A stretch of DNA of 64,000 nucleotides from Linanthus parryae (Eukaryota > Streptophyta > Magnoliopsida > Ericales > Polemoniaceae). Where the stretch lies: the NCBI GenBank assembly GCA_023055425.1, contig JALGPY010000010.1, forward strand, positions 21,530,363-21,594,362, read 5' to 3'. Below the pieces are notes generated by a model. The model was given only the letters and a program-made list of their open reading frames with translations, was not told where the DNA came from and did not search any database. Both the position numbers and the translations under genes were made by a program. Below are positions 55,001 to 64,000 of the stretch, one piece after another (the first letter of the stretch is position 1; the number at the start of each line of letters is the position of its first letter).

Positions 55001-58000
55001 TCAAAAAGTCAAAAGCAAATTCTTGATCAAGGAGTCATGGGGTGCGAACTGATGGATTAGCTTCTCTACCTGCTCCACTTCTTGCTTCAATTTCTCGCAC
55101 TTGGCATTCATCTCATGATAGAGCTTCATAGCTTCTTCAGCCTTTTGCTTCTGCTGCTCCACCTTCTGCTTTTCAGCTGCGAGGTTCTGGTGGCCGAGCT
55201 TCAAAGTTACGGCTACGCGAATCAGAGTGACTGTTTTCATAAGAAACCTGAAACCCAGTCTGCCTTGAACTTTGGTAAGAAGATTTTGGCACATGCCACA
55301 AAGCAACTCGGCACTCTGGACAGAAATGGTCTCAGGCGTGGCCGCAGACAGCTGCTCCAAAATCAAAATGGCTTCGGTAAGAAACAGCCTCCTGTCAAAG
55401 GGCCCTATCTCCAGAGATCTTGCAAACGATCGGGGGTAGGTGAGGCGCATCCGAACTAGCCAGTCCACATCAGTTTGCTTCAAACCTGAAGCAATGTCAA
55501 AGCTAAGTTATGCTATCAAACTCGCAAATGAACAATGCGAGATGCAAACAGCGAATCACTACTTACCAGTTCCTTCGAGAATCTCACGAAGAGAAGGAAT
55601 GCGCATTACTGGAGTCGTTGAAGACTGTCCTTGCTCCATAGCTCTCCTGTCAGCCGCGAGCTCTAACTCCTCATAGTTAGAAGGAAGAGTGTAGGCCGCC
55701 CCAGCTGCGACTGCATTCCCAACCTGCGAGCCCCAAAAGCTCCACGCAGGAATAGGTGCCGCCGACTCAGTCATCGCCGAAGGCGAAGTGACAGCCGAGG
55801 TTGCTTGGTGAGGGACATTCTCAGATGCGGAAGCATCGGCAGTACTTGTCCTTACTTCTTCAGCACCAGCATGGGCATCTTCATCCATTAGCACAGCACC
55901 AGCTTCAGCATCGTCGGAAAGTTCGATGATGTCCTCGAGAGGCTCACCTGCGTGATCAGTAGCTGCGACGGGCTTCTCAGTATGGGGGCTCGGAATTGGA
56001 ACATAGGACGCAGAAGGATGACTTCTTTGTTCCGATGCATGTTCCTCAACACTGCCTGCGATACAAAATGCGATGGTATGAGGTAACTCGCATTGAATGA
56101 TATTTTGCTATCTTTACTTAAGCTAAGAGTAAGCACCTCCACGCGAAGGTGGGATTGAAGTCTCTTCGTCATACACTAAAGACGTGGAACCATGCCCTAT
56201 TAGTGTGTCCTCATTAAGCAGGTCCTTAAAAGGAGCATGACCTGGGATGCGAATAAACCAGTCATGATTCTGTCTCAAGTTTCTAAGGCCTAGTACATGC
56301 GTATCGCTCAGATGATTACCTGAAGGTTCTCCGCACTTGTCTACTAGCCAACGGCGAATGTCAGCCTTTGACACACCATGCTTTAACGCACCCACAATAA
56401 CATCTCTATAAGTTACTGCGAGGTTGAATATCTCACCTTTATCGCCGCCTGCGATCTCTTCGAAGTCTGCTTGGGCTTGCTCCAGGGCTGCTGCATCCTC
56501 TTCTGGAACCTCATTTTCCTCCTCCGCACGAGGAGTCACTACTTCGGGGAGTACATCTTCCTCGTCAACTGGACGCACTAAGTCGTCAACATGCTGCTCT
56601 TCGAGGCTCCGCTGTCTCACACGCTCGAGCTCCTCCTCCTCCCGCTGCCTTCTTCTTTCAGCAGCTTCCGCGGCTGTCTTCCGGGACTCAGCAAGAACGT
56701 CCTCGCTTATGGGATCGTCTGGAATGCCAGAATGGGTATCTCTCTTTTGTCTCTTGGCCAAAAGGCCACCGATGATCTCATCATCATCATCATCTGCGAA
56801 GATATGATTGGTTCAAGAAAGAATTGCAAAAGAATTACGATAATGGGAAAGGAAATGCGACGGAGGTAACTCCTGATTCTTCCTCATGCATCACCACCGT
56901 TCTTTCTTCTTCTTCATCACTTTCTCTAGGCTCCTGCTTCTCTCCTTCTTCCTCCTGGTTGAATGGAACGAAAGTCTCAACTGCGAGCTCCTTCCGCACT
57001 TTGCTGGGCATGCGACCCTTGCCTTTATCCTTGACAGAAAGGGACCTCGCCGGAGGAGAAGTTGGAGCAATTCTAGGGGAAGAAATTGTAATTCCCTTTT
57101 GCCTGGGTCTCTTCACTCTCGGCACCGCAGTCGCTGGAGGGGACGGATCATCTCCAGGAGGAGACGAGGCTGGAGCATTGTCTATCAGCGAGTCAGCAAA
57201 AGCATTCATGACTGCGCGAATCTTGGTTTCGACCTCAGGGTCCATCCTCCATGCTAGCAGAAACGGCTGCTTTTGTCTTCTGGTGGCAACAATGGTGTTA
57301 ACCAATGACTTGGAGCGATCACCAGATGCGAATCTCCGCACATGTCACTACAGCAAACAGTACAGAATAAAGGCATCAGCATAGGAAAATCAAGAAGCTT
57401 AACGCACGCGGAAAAAGTGCTTACCTTAGAAAATGCCTGGCTATATCTGAAGACATGCGTGTCGCCCTTCTTAACTGCGGCGATCTTCTCCTTCAAAATG
57501 ACGTCAGGGCACAAATGGTTCTCATGATCCAGCAACGAGTAGCAACCATACTCAGACTCGCTCAGACTGCAATTGGGGCGAAACGCGAAAGAGTTTCTCT
57601 TGATCAAGGGAGCTCTACTTGGCTGCGCGGCCGACTGCGTCTCAATCCTCGTTTGCTGGGCGATCCAGTATGCGAGCCAGTTCTGAGAACAACCACCCTC
57701 GCGGGTCCCTGCAGGCTGCTCAAAGGGAAGATTGTTCATGAATACTGTCTTGCACTCCTTTGTTAGCAAGCGCTTATAGCAACCTCTGATAATGGACTGG
57801 GGACAGATTGATGGTGCCACTGCATCAAAGCCGAACTGGGGAGAAACTCGAGTGGGGTCAACATCCACGGTAATCCTCTCATACCTTGGCGCGAGCTCAC
57901 GAATATGCTCTGCGAGGGCAGGAAGAGAACCTCGTAGACACCAGCAAAAGAACTCGCGATAGCGCTCATGGAAATGCGATCCCTCTTCGAAGAGGAGCTC

Positions 58001-59305
58001 TTCTGAGAAGACAACACCCTTAGAGGGGTACAGCTTTGGAAACCATCGCACGTTCTCAACACGTGTGGCATAGGGCCTGGCAGTAAACTCTTTTCGTTTG
58101 TCGCATATCAAGCTCCAAACGCACTTGGTGTTGTTCGCTCCGAACCACCTCGCAGCTCTGCCGCTGTTGCGCTCCTCTGTCTCGCCTGGGGGACACCACT
58201 TGTCGGGTTTGAGAGCATTCGGGGCATAGGATGGCCACCGCTCGAAGACCCACATTGTCAAAAAGGAGATATTGACAAAAGTCAGTACATCGAGGCGGCC
58301 ACGCGACTCTTTCATGGCCAAAACCAGCTGATCAAGCCTGTAATACAACGTGCCCAAGACCAAGGGTCCGAGTGCGACTCTCTGGCCAAGGGCGAGCCTC
58401 ACAGCAAGTGGCAAAACATGGTAAAAGACCCCATCATGTGGGTGACCGTCGATCAAGTACCTCGACAACCAAGCACAGAGGAAAGCACAGAGGGTCAAGT
58501 GATAGCCTTTACCCTCCACATAATTCTCGGCCTCTGGGTTCTCACTCAGAAGCTTCTTAGTGATGCTGCTGTTCGCATAGTCTCGAAAGAAGTACTGCAA
58601 CCATTTGTTCCAGGTATTCTTCGCAGACGTATCAACTAACTGCCAGTTTGGAAGGACTTTCGTAGTAGTCCACCGGGTAGAGATTTTCTTTACCTCTGCC
58701 AGGCATTCCTCCATCTGCGTGTACAAGGCAATCTCCGCAGGCGTCCTCAAAGGACTCAAAGGGTCTACCTCACCCATGGGAGAAAGATCGTACAGCATCT
58801 GCACGTCCTCGAGTGTAGGGGCAGCCTCGAACTCAGCAAAATGGAATGTGTGAGTCGCAGGCGAGTAGCGGGAAAGAAGGTCTAGAAGCATGGACTGGTC
58901 CAGCTTCACGGCAGCACCCTTCATAGCACGAACAGCGAAGTATACGCCGGCTTCATCAAGAGTCGCGGCATGATTGGTCAACACGTGGTCGATCCACTCA
59001 TCCATGTAGTCCAGTTTCTGGACAAAAGCTTGGGTAGAAATCGCAGTGTAGGGGAAGTACCCATTTTCGATTCCCAATCGAACCACATCCTCGGAGCCAA
59101 TTAACTCGAGCAAGGGTGAGTTAACCGGGCGAGTCAGTGTTAGCAATTCCTCAATTGGGACAGGAGCAGGCATTCTCTTTGCCTTAACCCTCGCATGGTA
59201 AAAATCTTGGCCACCTAAGTAGGGGGCTTTTCGCCACAAAGCCTGTGGAAGATCGGGGATCTCTTCGTCCTCCTTGTTGGGTTTGGTTCCTTTTGTCTTG
59301 GCCAT
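55001..59305 (-). CDS. Tat-2 antisense multi-exon gene with plant mobile domain
   Basis: A minus-strand gene starting MAKTKGTKPNK at 59305. Proposed exons: 59305-57425, 57347-56871, 56793-56137, 56055-55567, 55485-55001, about 1,330 codons. Introns are 77-81 nt with GT...AG ends (donors GTAAGC, GTTACC, GTGCTT, GTAAGT). Introns 3 and 4 keep the frame exactly; intron 2 leaves a phase mismatch and is uncertain. Exon 1 has a PMD signature at about 58800-58880 (THTFHF, then PTLEDVQMLYDL). Exon 2 begins with TGA where Tat-1 has TGC. Exon 3 has an Arg/Glu-rich coiled coil and HGVSKADIRRWL. Exon 5 ends in a Lys/Glu coiled coil. PMD proteins occur in plant transposons and in host MAIN/MAIL1 proteins, which act in silencing; the role here is unknown. 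Confidence 0.72.
57348..57424 (-). other. Antisense intron 1 of Tat-2
   Basis: Donor CTAAG|GTAAGC, acceptor TTTGCTGTAG|TGACATG. It is 77 nt and at the same place as the 79-nt intron of Tat-1 (6279-6357), since both are followed by RRFASGD. Confidence 0.75.
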
Positions 59306-60015
59306 TCCTGCAAAAGAGCAAGAAAAAGGGGGGAGAAATATGCTACTTCAGTTTGAATTTCGAGATTCAAGATCTACAGAAAGGAAGATGAACAGCTTCT
59401 GGTATCAATTTGAGAAATTAGAGGGTTGCATTATTAGGGGATTTCAAAACCCTATCCAAGGTCCTTATTATTGAGGGATCAAGCCGCAATTGGGTCCAAA
59501 GCTTGGAACTTTTTCACAAGTTTCAACAGATTATATGGGTTTACAGATTCAACGCAGTTCAAGGCATACAATGGAATTTTAAATCGAAATTGAACAAGGC
59601 CAACCTTGTTTTCGCAAAGCTTGCCTGGATAGGCACAGTTGAAGAAGACGATTTGCAGTTTTGAATTGATGATTGATTATCTGAATCTGCTCTCGAAGAT
59701 CTCCGGGTACCGTTCACTTTAAGAGAAAGAAGTGATGCTTTGCAACAGTGGATACAAAGTATTTATCCAAAAACAATGAAGGGTTGCGTCCTTTCAGTAG
59801 TCGAATCGCAACCGTCACCGTCGAATCGCGCAATCACAGGACAAGATGACGTCACGCCTAAAACCCTAAAAGCCAGACGGCACGACTCTAGGGGTTTTAG
59901 GTCATAATGGCACGCACGGGGGCTGAACTTACCCGTACTTGAATTGGTGCGTGGTGGCAACGCGTATGTTGGTTTCCGCGCATGGAAGTCTATACAGCTA
60001 TGAGTCTTCACGCGC
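59306..60015. other. Tat-2 upstream region of the antisense gene
   Basis: About 710 bp between the antisense ATG and the polypurine tract. It should hold the antisense promoter. I see no strong TATA word; a minus-strand CAATAATAAGG near 59470 is a weak candidate. Near the right end the sequence becomes CG-rich, as in Tat-1. Confidence 0.5.
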
Positions 60016-60029
60016 AGAAAGGGGGCTAA
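60016..60029 (+). other. Tat-2 polypurine tract
   Basis: AGAAAGGGGGCTAA directly before the 3' LTR, nearly identical to Tat-1. Confidence 0.85.
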
Positions 60030-60656
60030 TGTAGATAGTGCTTTCTGAGCTGACAGATCTTGGCCACGTGGCAACCATCCAGCACACCATATTGTGCTCC
60101 ACACACACTGGATCACCAGCCGAGCTGATCCATGTGGGGGCTGCGAGACAGAGCCCTCGCATACCACTGCACGGGACTTGTAGGGACTTAGTGGTTTGGA
60201 GGCTAGAGAAAGCCCTGTCGCGTGCGAGCCAAGCCCGCGCACGACCTTTAGTTACTGTTTTGAGAGATTTATGGCACGAGCTCCATAAACCCGGTCAATC
60301 CGGTCAAACCCGGTCAACCTCGTAACGGTTCCGGTATTCGCGCACAACGTGCTGTAACGGTCCCTATATACTCGGACGAACGTGCCGTTATGGTTAAGCT
60401 AATTAAGCCGCCATCAATGGGCGCATTAACCACACTACAACGGTCACGTTCTCTGCTATATATAGGACGTTAACCTTTCCATACAAAGGAGAACACACTG
60501 GCCATACGCGGAAGCTCTGTCAAACCTCTGTCTCTCTCTCAGACATTGCTACTGCCTTACTCTCTCCCTACACACAACCCCACTCTTCCTGTGCGATCTC
60601 TGATCCTCTACATACGGTGTACACGGAGGTCTCCCCGCCGGAATCTCTTGTGCACA
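60030..60656 (+). repeat. Tat-2 3' LTR
   Basis: Begins TGTAGATAG and ends TGTGCACA. It is followed by AGGGG at 60657-60661. TATA word at 60457-60465. Confidence 0.95.
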
Positions 60657-60661
60657 AGGGG

Positions 60662-60960
60662 GCAGCAAGGGGGCGGACGGCTCCTTGTTTGCTCTCTCTC
60701 CTTGCTTCTCTCGTACTCAACTTATGTTAAGAGCATTAGTTGTTAGGGAAGGAAGCTAGTAGAATCCTATAAATAGTCCAAAAACTCCTTGTTACTACAT
60801 AAAGTCCCTCTCCAAGTCCTACTCAAGTTCGGATTAGTTCAACTTGCATATTAGTCCTTACTAAGTTAGCAAGTTGTTGCGATTTGATCCTTATAATTAA
60901 TTAATCATATTAATTAATTCCCAATTCTAGTTCAATCCATATGGCGTGTGACCCCATCTG
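60662..60960 (-). repeat. LTR-mosaic tandem array, unit A right part
   Basis: Completes piece beta of unit A after the Tat-2 insertion (starts GCAGCAAGGGGGCGGACGG). With 43708-45551 it makes 2,143 bp. Nearly identical to 62811-63109 in unit B. Confidence 0.88.
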
Positions 60961-63109
60961 TACTCTTTAATCCTAACAGTTATGATTAATTTTCATTCTA
61001 GTCCACAAATGCTCTTTATTCCAACTAATGAGCATAGTTTACACCTTAATCCAGCCAATTCATTATTTCTCTTTAGTCCAACTAAAGAGAAACTAAATCC
61101 AGTTTGACCATTCTTTTGTGTGACCATGTAGGTTCCTAATAACGTTTGTAGTAACAACTTACAAACATTAAGCGGTATGTAGCTGTAGGGTTTTGTAATG
61201 GATTATGCAGCGTAAAAACAATAATAATGATCCCCACAAGACCCTCCAAGGATCACAGGAAGAGACATCACAACGATAGTGAAGGTTGTAGTAACAATTA
61301 CCTTGTTTGTCTCCTGTGATGACTTCAAACCCAAAATATTGTCTGCGTCTCTATAGCTAGTCGACACCTAGGATGAAGAACTAGATTCATCCACGTCTTT
61401 TGCAGCAACTGGCGGAAGAAGGAAGAGGAAGAATCACACAACAGAGACCAAAGGGAGGCTCGACCTCCTCTTGGCCGATGGGTAGGAGGCGGACGGCACA
61501 AGGGGGTTCGGGCCTCTTATGTTTGTTCTCTCTCACTCAAAGTATGTTATGAGCATTAGTGTGAGAAATAATCTAGGAGTGTACTTTATATAGTCCAACA
61601 ACTCCTTGTTAACTGTATAAAGGCCCTTATCCTAATCCTGTCCATACACGGATTAGTTGAACTTGCAAATTAGTCCTACTAACTTTGGAAGTAGTTGCGT
61701 ATTGATCCTTCTATTTAATTAATCATATTAATTAATTCCCAGTCTAGTTTAATCCATATGGCGTGTTACCCCATAAGTTTCCACTTAGTTGGTAGTAACT
61801 ATTACTAACATGGAGCCGTGTGCGGCAACACATTCATACCACTCAACTAATTGAAATAGTCATTACTTTGACAAACCTGGTGCAAGTATTGTCTCATCCC
61901 TTTATCTCTATATACGAATTGGACAGGAGGCATACAAGTCACACTCGTATATCCAATCCATAGTTTCTCGATCCTGGGAATAGTCTTATCCATGCAGATA
62001 ACATCAATATCCTATATTGATTTATCTGAGTCTGGCCAGACATTGTATAAGCACCATCCCTCGAGTGTCCGTGGATATTTGCTCCCGTTATATGGGATGG
62101 AGAAATTATTTACATCACTACCATCTCTAAGCTTGCTTCCTGTTGTGTCCGTTTAACGCCTTTACATCTAACTAGTCACGGTGTAATGTTTGACGATATC
62201 AAAACACAATTTTCCACAACTAGAGGATCTAGTGACTTCAAGTCTAAGGATGACAATACCGTTGTCACTACGAGAAGCACTTGTGACGTTACATAACATG
62301 TATGTAGCCTCCTCGTTATGGGTCAGTCCAGTATGCTATTACCCTTAATGCATACCTGTGTGTTGGATCGTGATGTCTCCATATCAATCAAACCCCATAC
62401 TAGTCCATAGTTGATCGTCCAATTAATCAGTATAATTGACTAGGGATATTTAAGATAAACAAACACATTTGTAATATAATGAATTGATTATATTAAATAT
62501 TTGTAGGGTTTTGATCATGGATATGTAGCGGAAGAAACAATAATCTATCCATTCAATACCCTCCAAGGATCACAGGAAGAGAATTCATAACGATAGTAAA
62601 TGAATCAAACAAGTACCTTGTGATTTTCCTTTGATCACTTCCAATGCAAATAGTGTCATGTCTCTACGGTTGATTCACGCCTAGGATTGAGATCTAGATC
62701 CTCCAATCTCCTTGTGCTAGCTAGGAAGAATGAAAGAGGAAGAAGAAATCACACAACAGAGGACCAAAGAGAGGGGTGACCTCTCTTTTTGTGGCCGACG
62801 GGTAGAGGGGGCAGCAAGGGGGCGGACGGCTCCTTGTTTGCTCTCTCTCCTTGCTTCTCTCGTACTCAACTTATGTTAAGAGCATTAGTTGTTAGGGAAG
62901 GAAGCTAGTAGAATCCTATAAATAGTCCAAAAACTCCTTGTTACTACATAAAGTCCCTCTCCAAGTCCTACTCAAGTTCGGATTAGTTCAACTTGCATAT
63001 TAGTCCTTACTAAGTTAGCAAGTTGTTGCGATTTGATCCTTATAATTAATTAATCATATTAATTAATTCCCAATTCTAGTTCAATCCATATGGCGTGTGA
63101 CCCCATCTG
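60961..63109 (-). repeat. LTR-mosaic tandem array, unit B (complete, 2,149 bp)
   Basis: Piece gamma 60961-61183, piece alpha 61184-62501, piece beta 62502-63109. Landmarks recur exactly 2,149 bp later in unit C (61171/63320, 61184/63333, 60961/63110). The empty Tat-2 site GGTAGAGGGGGCAGC is at 62802-62815. No gene. Confidence 0.93.
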
Positions 63110-64000
63110 TACTCTTTAATCCTAACAGTTATGATTAATTTTCATTCTAGTCCACAAATGCTCTTTAGTCCAACTAATGAGCATAGTTTACACCTTAATC
63201 CTGCCAATTCATTATTTCTCTTTAGTCCAACTAAAGAGAAACTAAATCCAGTTTGACCATTCTTTTGTGTGACCATGTAGGTTCCTAATAACGTTTGTAG
63301 TAACAACTTACAAACATTAAGCGGTATGTAGCTGTAGGGTTTTGTAATGCATTATGCAGCGGAAAAACAATAATAATGATCCCCACAAGACCCTCCAAGG
63401 ATCACAGGAAGAGACATCACAACGATAGTGAAGGTTGTAGTAACAATTACCTTGTTTGTCTCCTGTGATGACTTCAAACCCAAAATATTGTCTGCGTCTC
63501 TATAGCTAGTCGACACCTAGGATGAAGAACTAGATTCATCCACGTCTTTTGCAGCAACTGGCGGAAGAAGGAAGAGGAAGAATCACACAACAGAGACCAA
63601 AGGGAGGCTCGACCTCCTCTTGGCCGATGGGTAGGAGGAGGACGGCACAAGGGGGTTCGGGCCTCTTATGTTTGTTCTCTCTCACTCAAAGTATGTTATG
63701 AGCATTAGTGTGAGCAATAATCTAGGAGTGTACTTTATATAGTCCAACAACTCCTTGTTAACTGTATAAAGGCCCTTATCCTAATCCTGTCCATACACGG
63801 ATTAGTTGAACTTGCAAATTAGTCCTACTAAGTTTGGAAGTAGTTGCGTATTGATCCTTCTATTTAATTAATCATATTAATTAATTCCCAGTCTAGGTTA
63901 ATCCATATGGCGTGTTACCCCATAAGTTTCCACTTAGTTGGTAGTAACTATTACTAACATGGAGCCGTGTACGGCAACACATTCATACCACTCAACTAAT
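63110..64000 (-). repeat. LTR-mosaic tandem array, unit C (cut by the window edge)
   Basis: Piece gamma 63110-63332 and the first part of piece alpha from 63333. It differs from unit B at only a few positions by eye, such as CTTTATTCC/CTTTAGTCC, AATGGATTA/AATGCATTA and GGAGGCGGAC/GGAGGAGGAC. The array probably continues to the right. Confidence 0.92.

Larger units (their letters stand above)
45552..60656 (+). mobile_element. Tat-2: nearly complete Tat-lineage Ty3/Gypsy LTR retrotransposon
   Basis: A 15,105-bp element with 627-bp LTRs (45552-46178 and 60030-60656) differing at only about 6-8 positions by eye, so about 99% identical. The target duplication AGGGG is at 45547-45551 and 60657-60661. 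The order is LTR, primer site, gag, protease, pol, hairpin array, antisense multi-exon PMD gene, polypurine tract, LTR. An empty version of the insertion site is in the next array unit at 62806-62812. The dual RNase H of pol places it in the Tat lineage. Known defects: a TAG within gag, a frame change between protease and pol, and a TGA in the antisense gene. Confidence 0.96.

Noticed and set aside
56424..57384. Plus-strand frames of 120-186 codons opposite the Tat-2 antisense gene
   Set aside because: Ser-rich shadows of Glu/Arg-rich antisense exons; no support from Tat-1.

Overview
This window is plant nuclear DNA, most likely from a eudicot, made almost entirely of nested transposable elements. 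I find no host gene, rRNA or tRNA gene. The evidence for a plant is the set of families present: Ty3/Gypsy Tat-lineage and chromovirus elements, two kinds of Ty1/Copia elements with tRNA-Met-type primer sites, an L1-type LINE with a terminal RNase H, a Helitron ending in CTAG, and plant mobile domain (PMD) coding sequence. The species cannot be named from sequence alone. Element names below (Copia-1, Copia-2, Tat-1, Tat-2, Gypsy-3) are mine.

Left part (1-26972). A minus-strand Copia element (Copia-1) runs from beyond the left edge to about 12.1 kb. A short Tat-lineage element (Tat-1, 125-8483, duplicated target GTAGG) is inserted in its reverse transcriptase region. Tat-1 keeps a decayed gag, an array of small hairpins and a decayed antisense PMD gene, but has lost all of pro-pol. 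The Copia-1 LTR starts at 12094 and is split by a plus-strand, SIRE-like Copia element (Copia-2, 12118-26781, duplicated target AAATG). Copia-2 carries an LTR-like insertion in its 5' LTR, extra ORFs after pol, and a chimeric LINE insertion (23093-25127). A palindromic motif, TCAAAGCYTTGA, recurs about 25 times through Copia-2, in LTRs and coding sequence alike.

Middle part (26973-43707). A decayed chromovirus-type Gypsy (Gypsy-3) follows. Its pol ends at 31877, where a second copy of the Copia-1 leader, LTR and Gypsy-3 LTR junction begins, which suggests an old tandem duplication. The second Gypsy-3 LTR is interrupted by an 8.7-kb minus-strand, non-autonomous Helitron (33658-42337). The Helitron holds a 1.56-kb solo LTR with a GAAAT target duplication and a tandem duplication of its own 5' end.

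Right part (43708-64000). A tandem array of about 2.15-kb units, each a mosaic of fragments of one LTR family, is interrupted by a young, nearly complete 15.1-kb Tat element (Tat-2, 45552-60656, duplicated target AGGGG). The next array unit preserves the empty insertion site. Tat-2 encodes gag-protease, a 1202-residue pol with two RNase H domains and integrase, a hairpin repeat array, and, on the opposite strand, a multi-exon gene of about 1,300 codons with a PMD motif. The antisense introns would survive retrotransposition because they are not introns in the sense genomic RNA. One intron is at the same place in Tat-1 and Tat-2.
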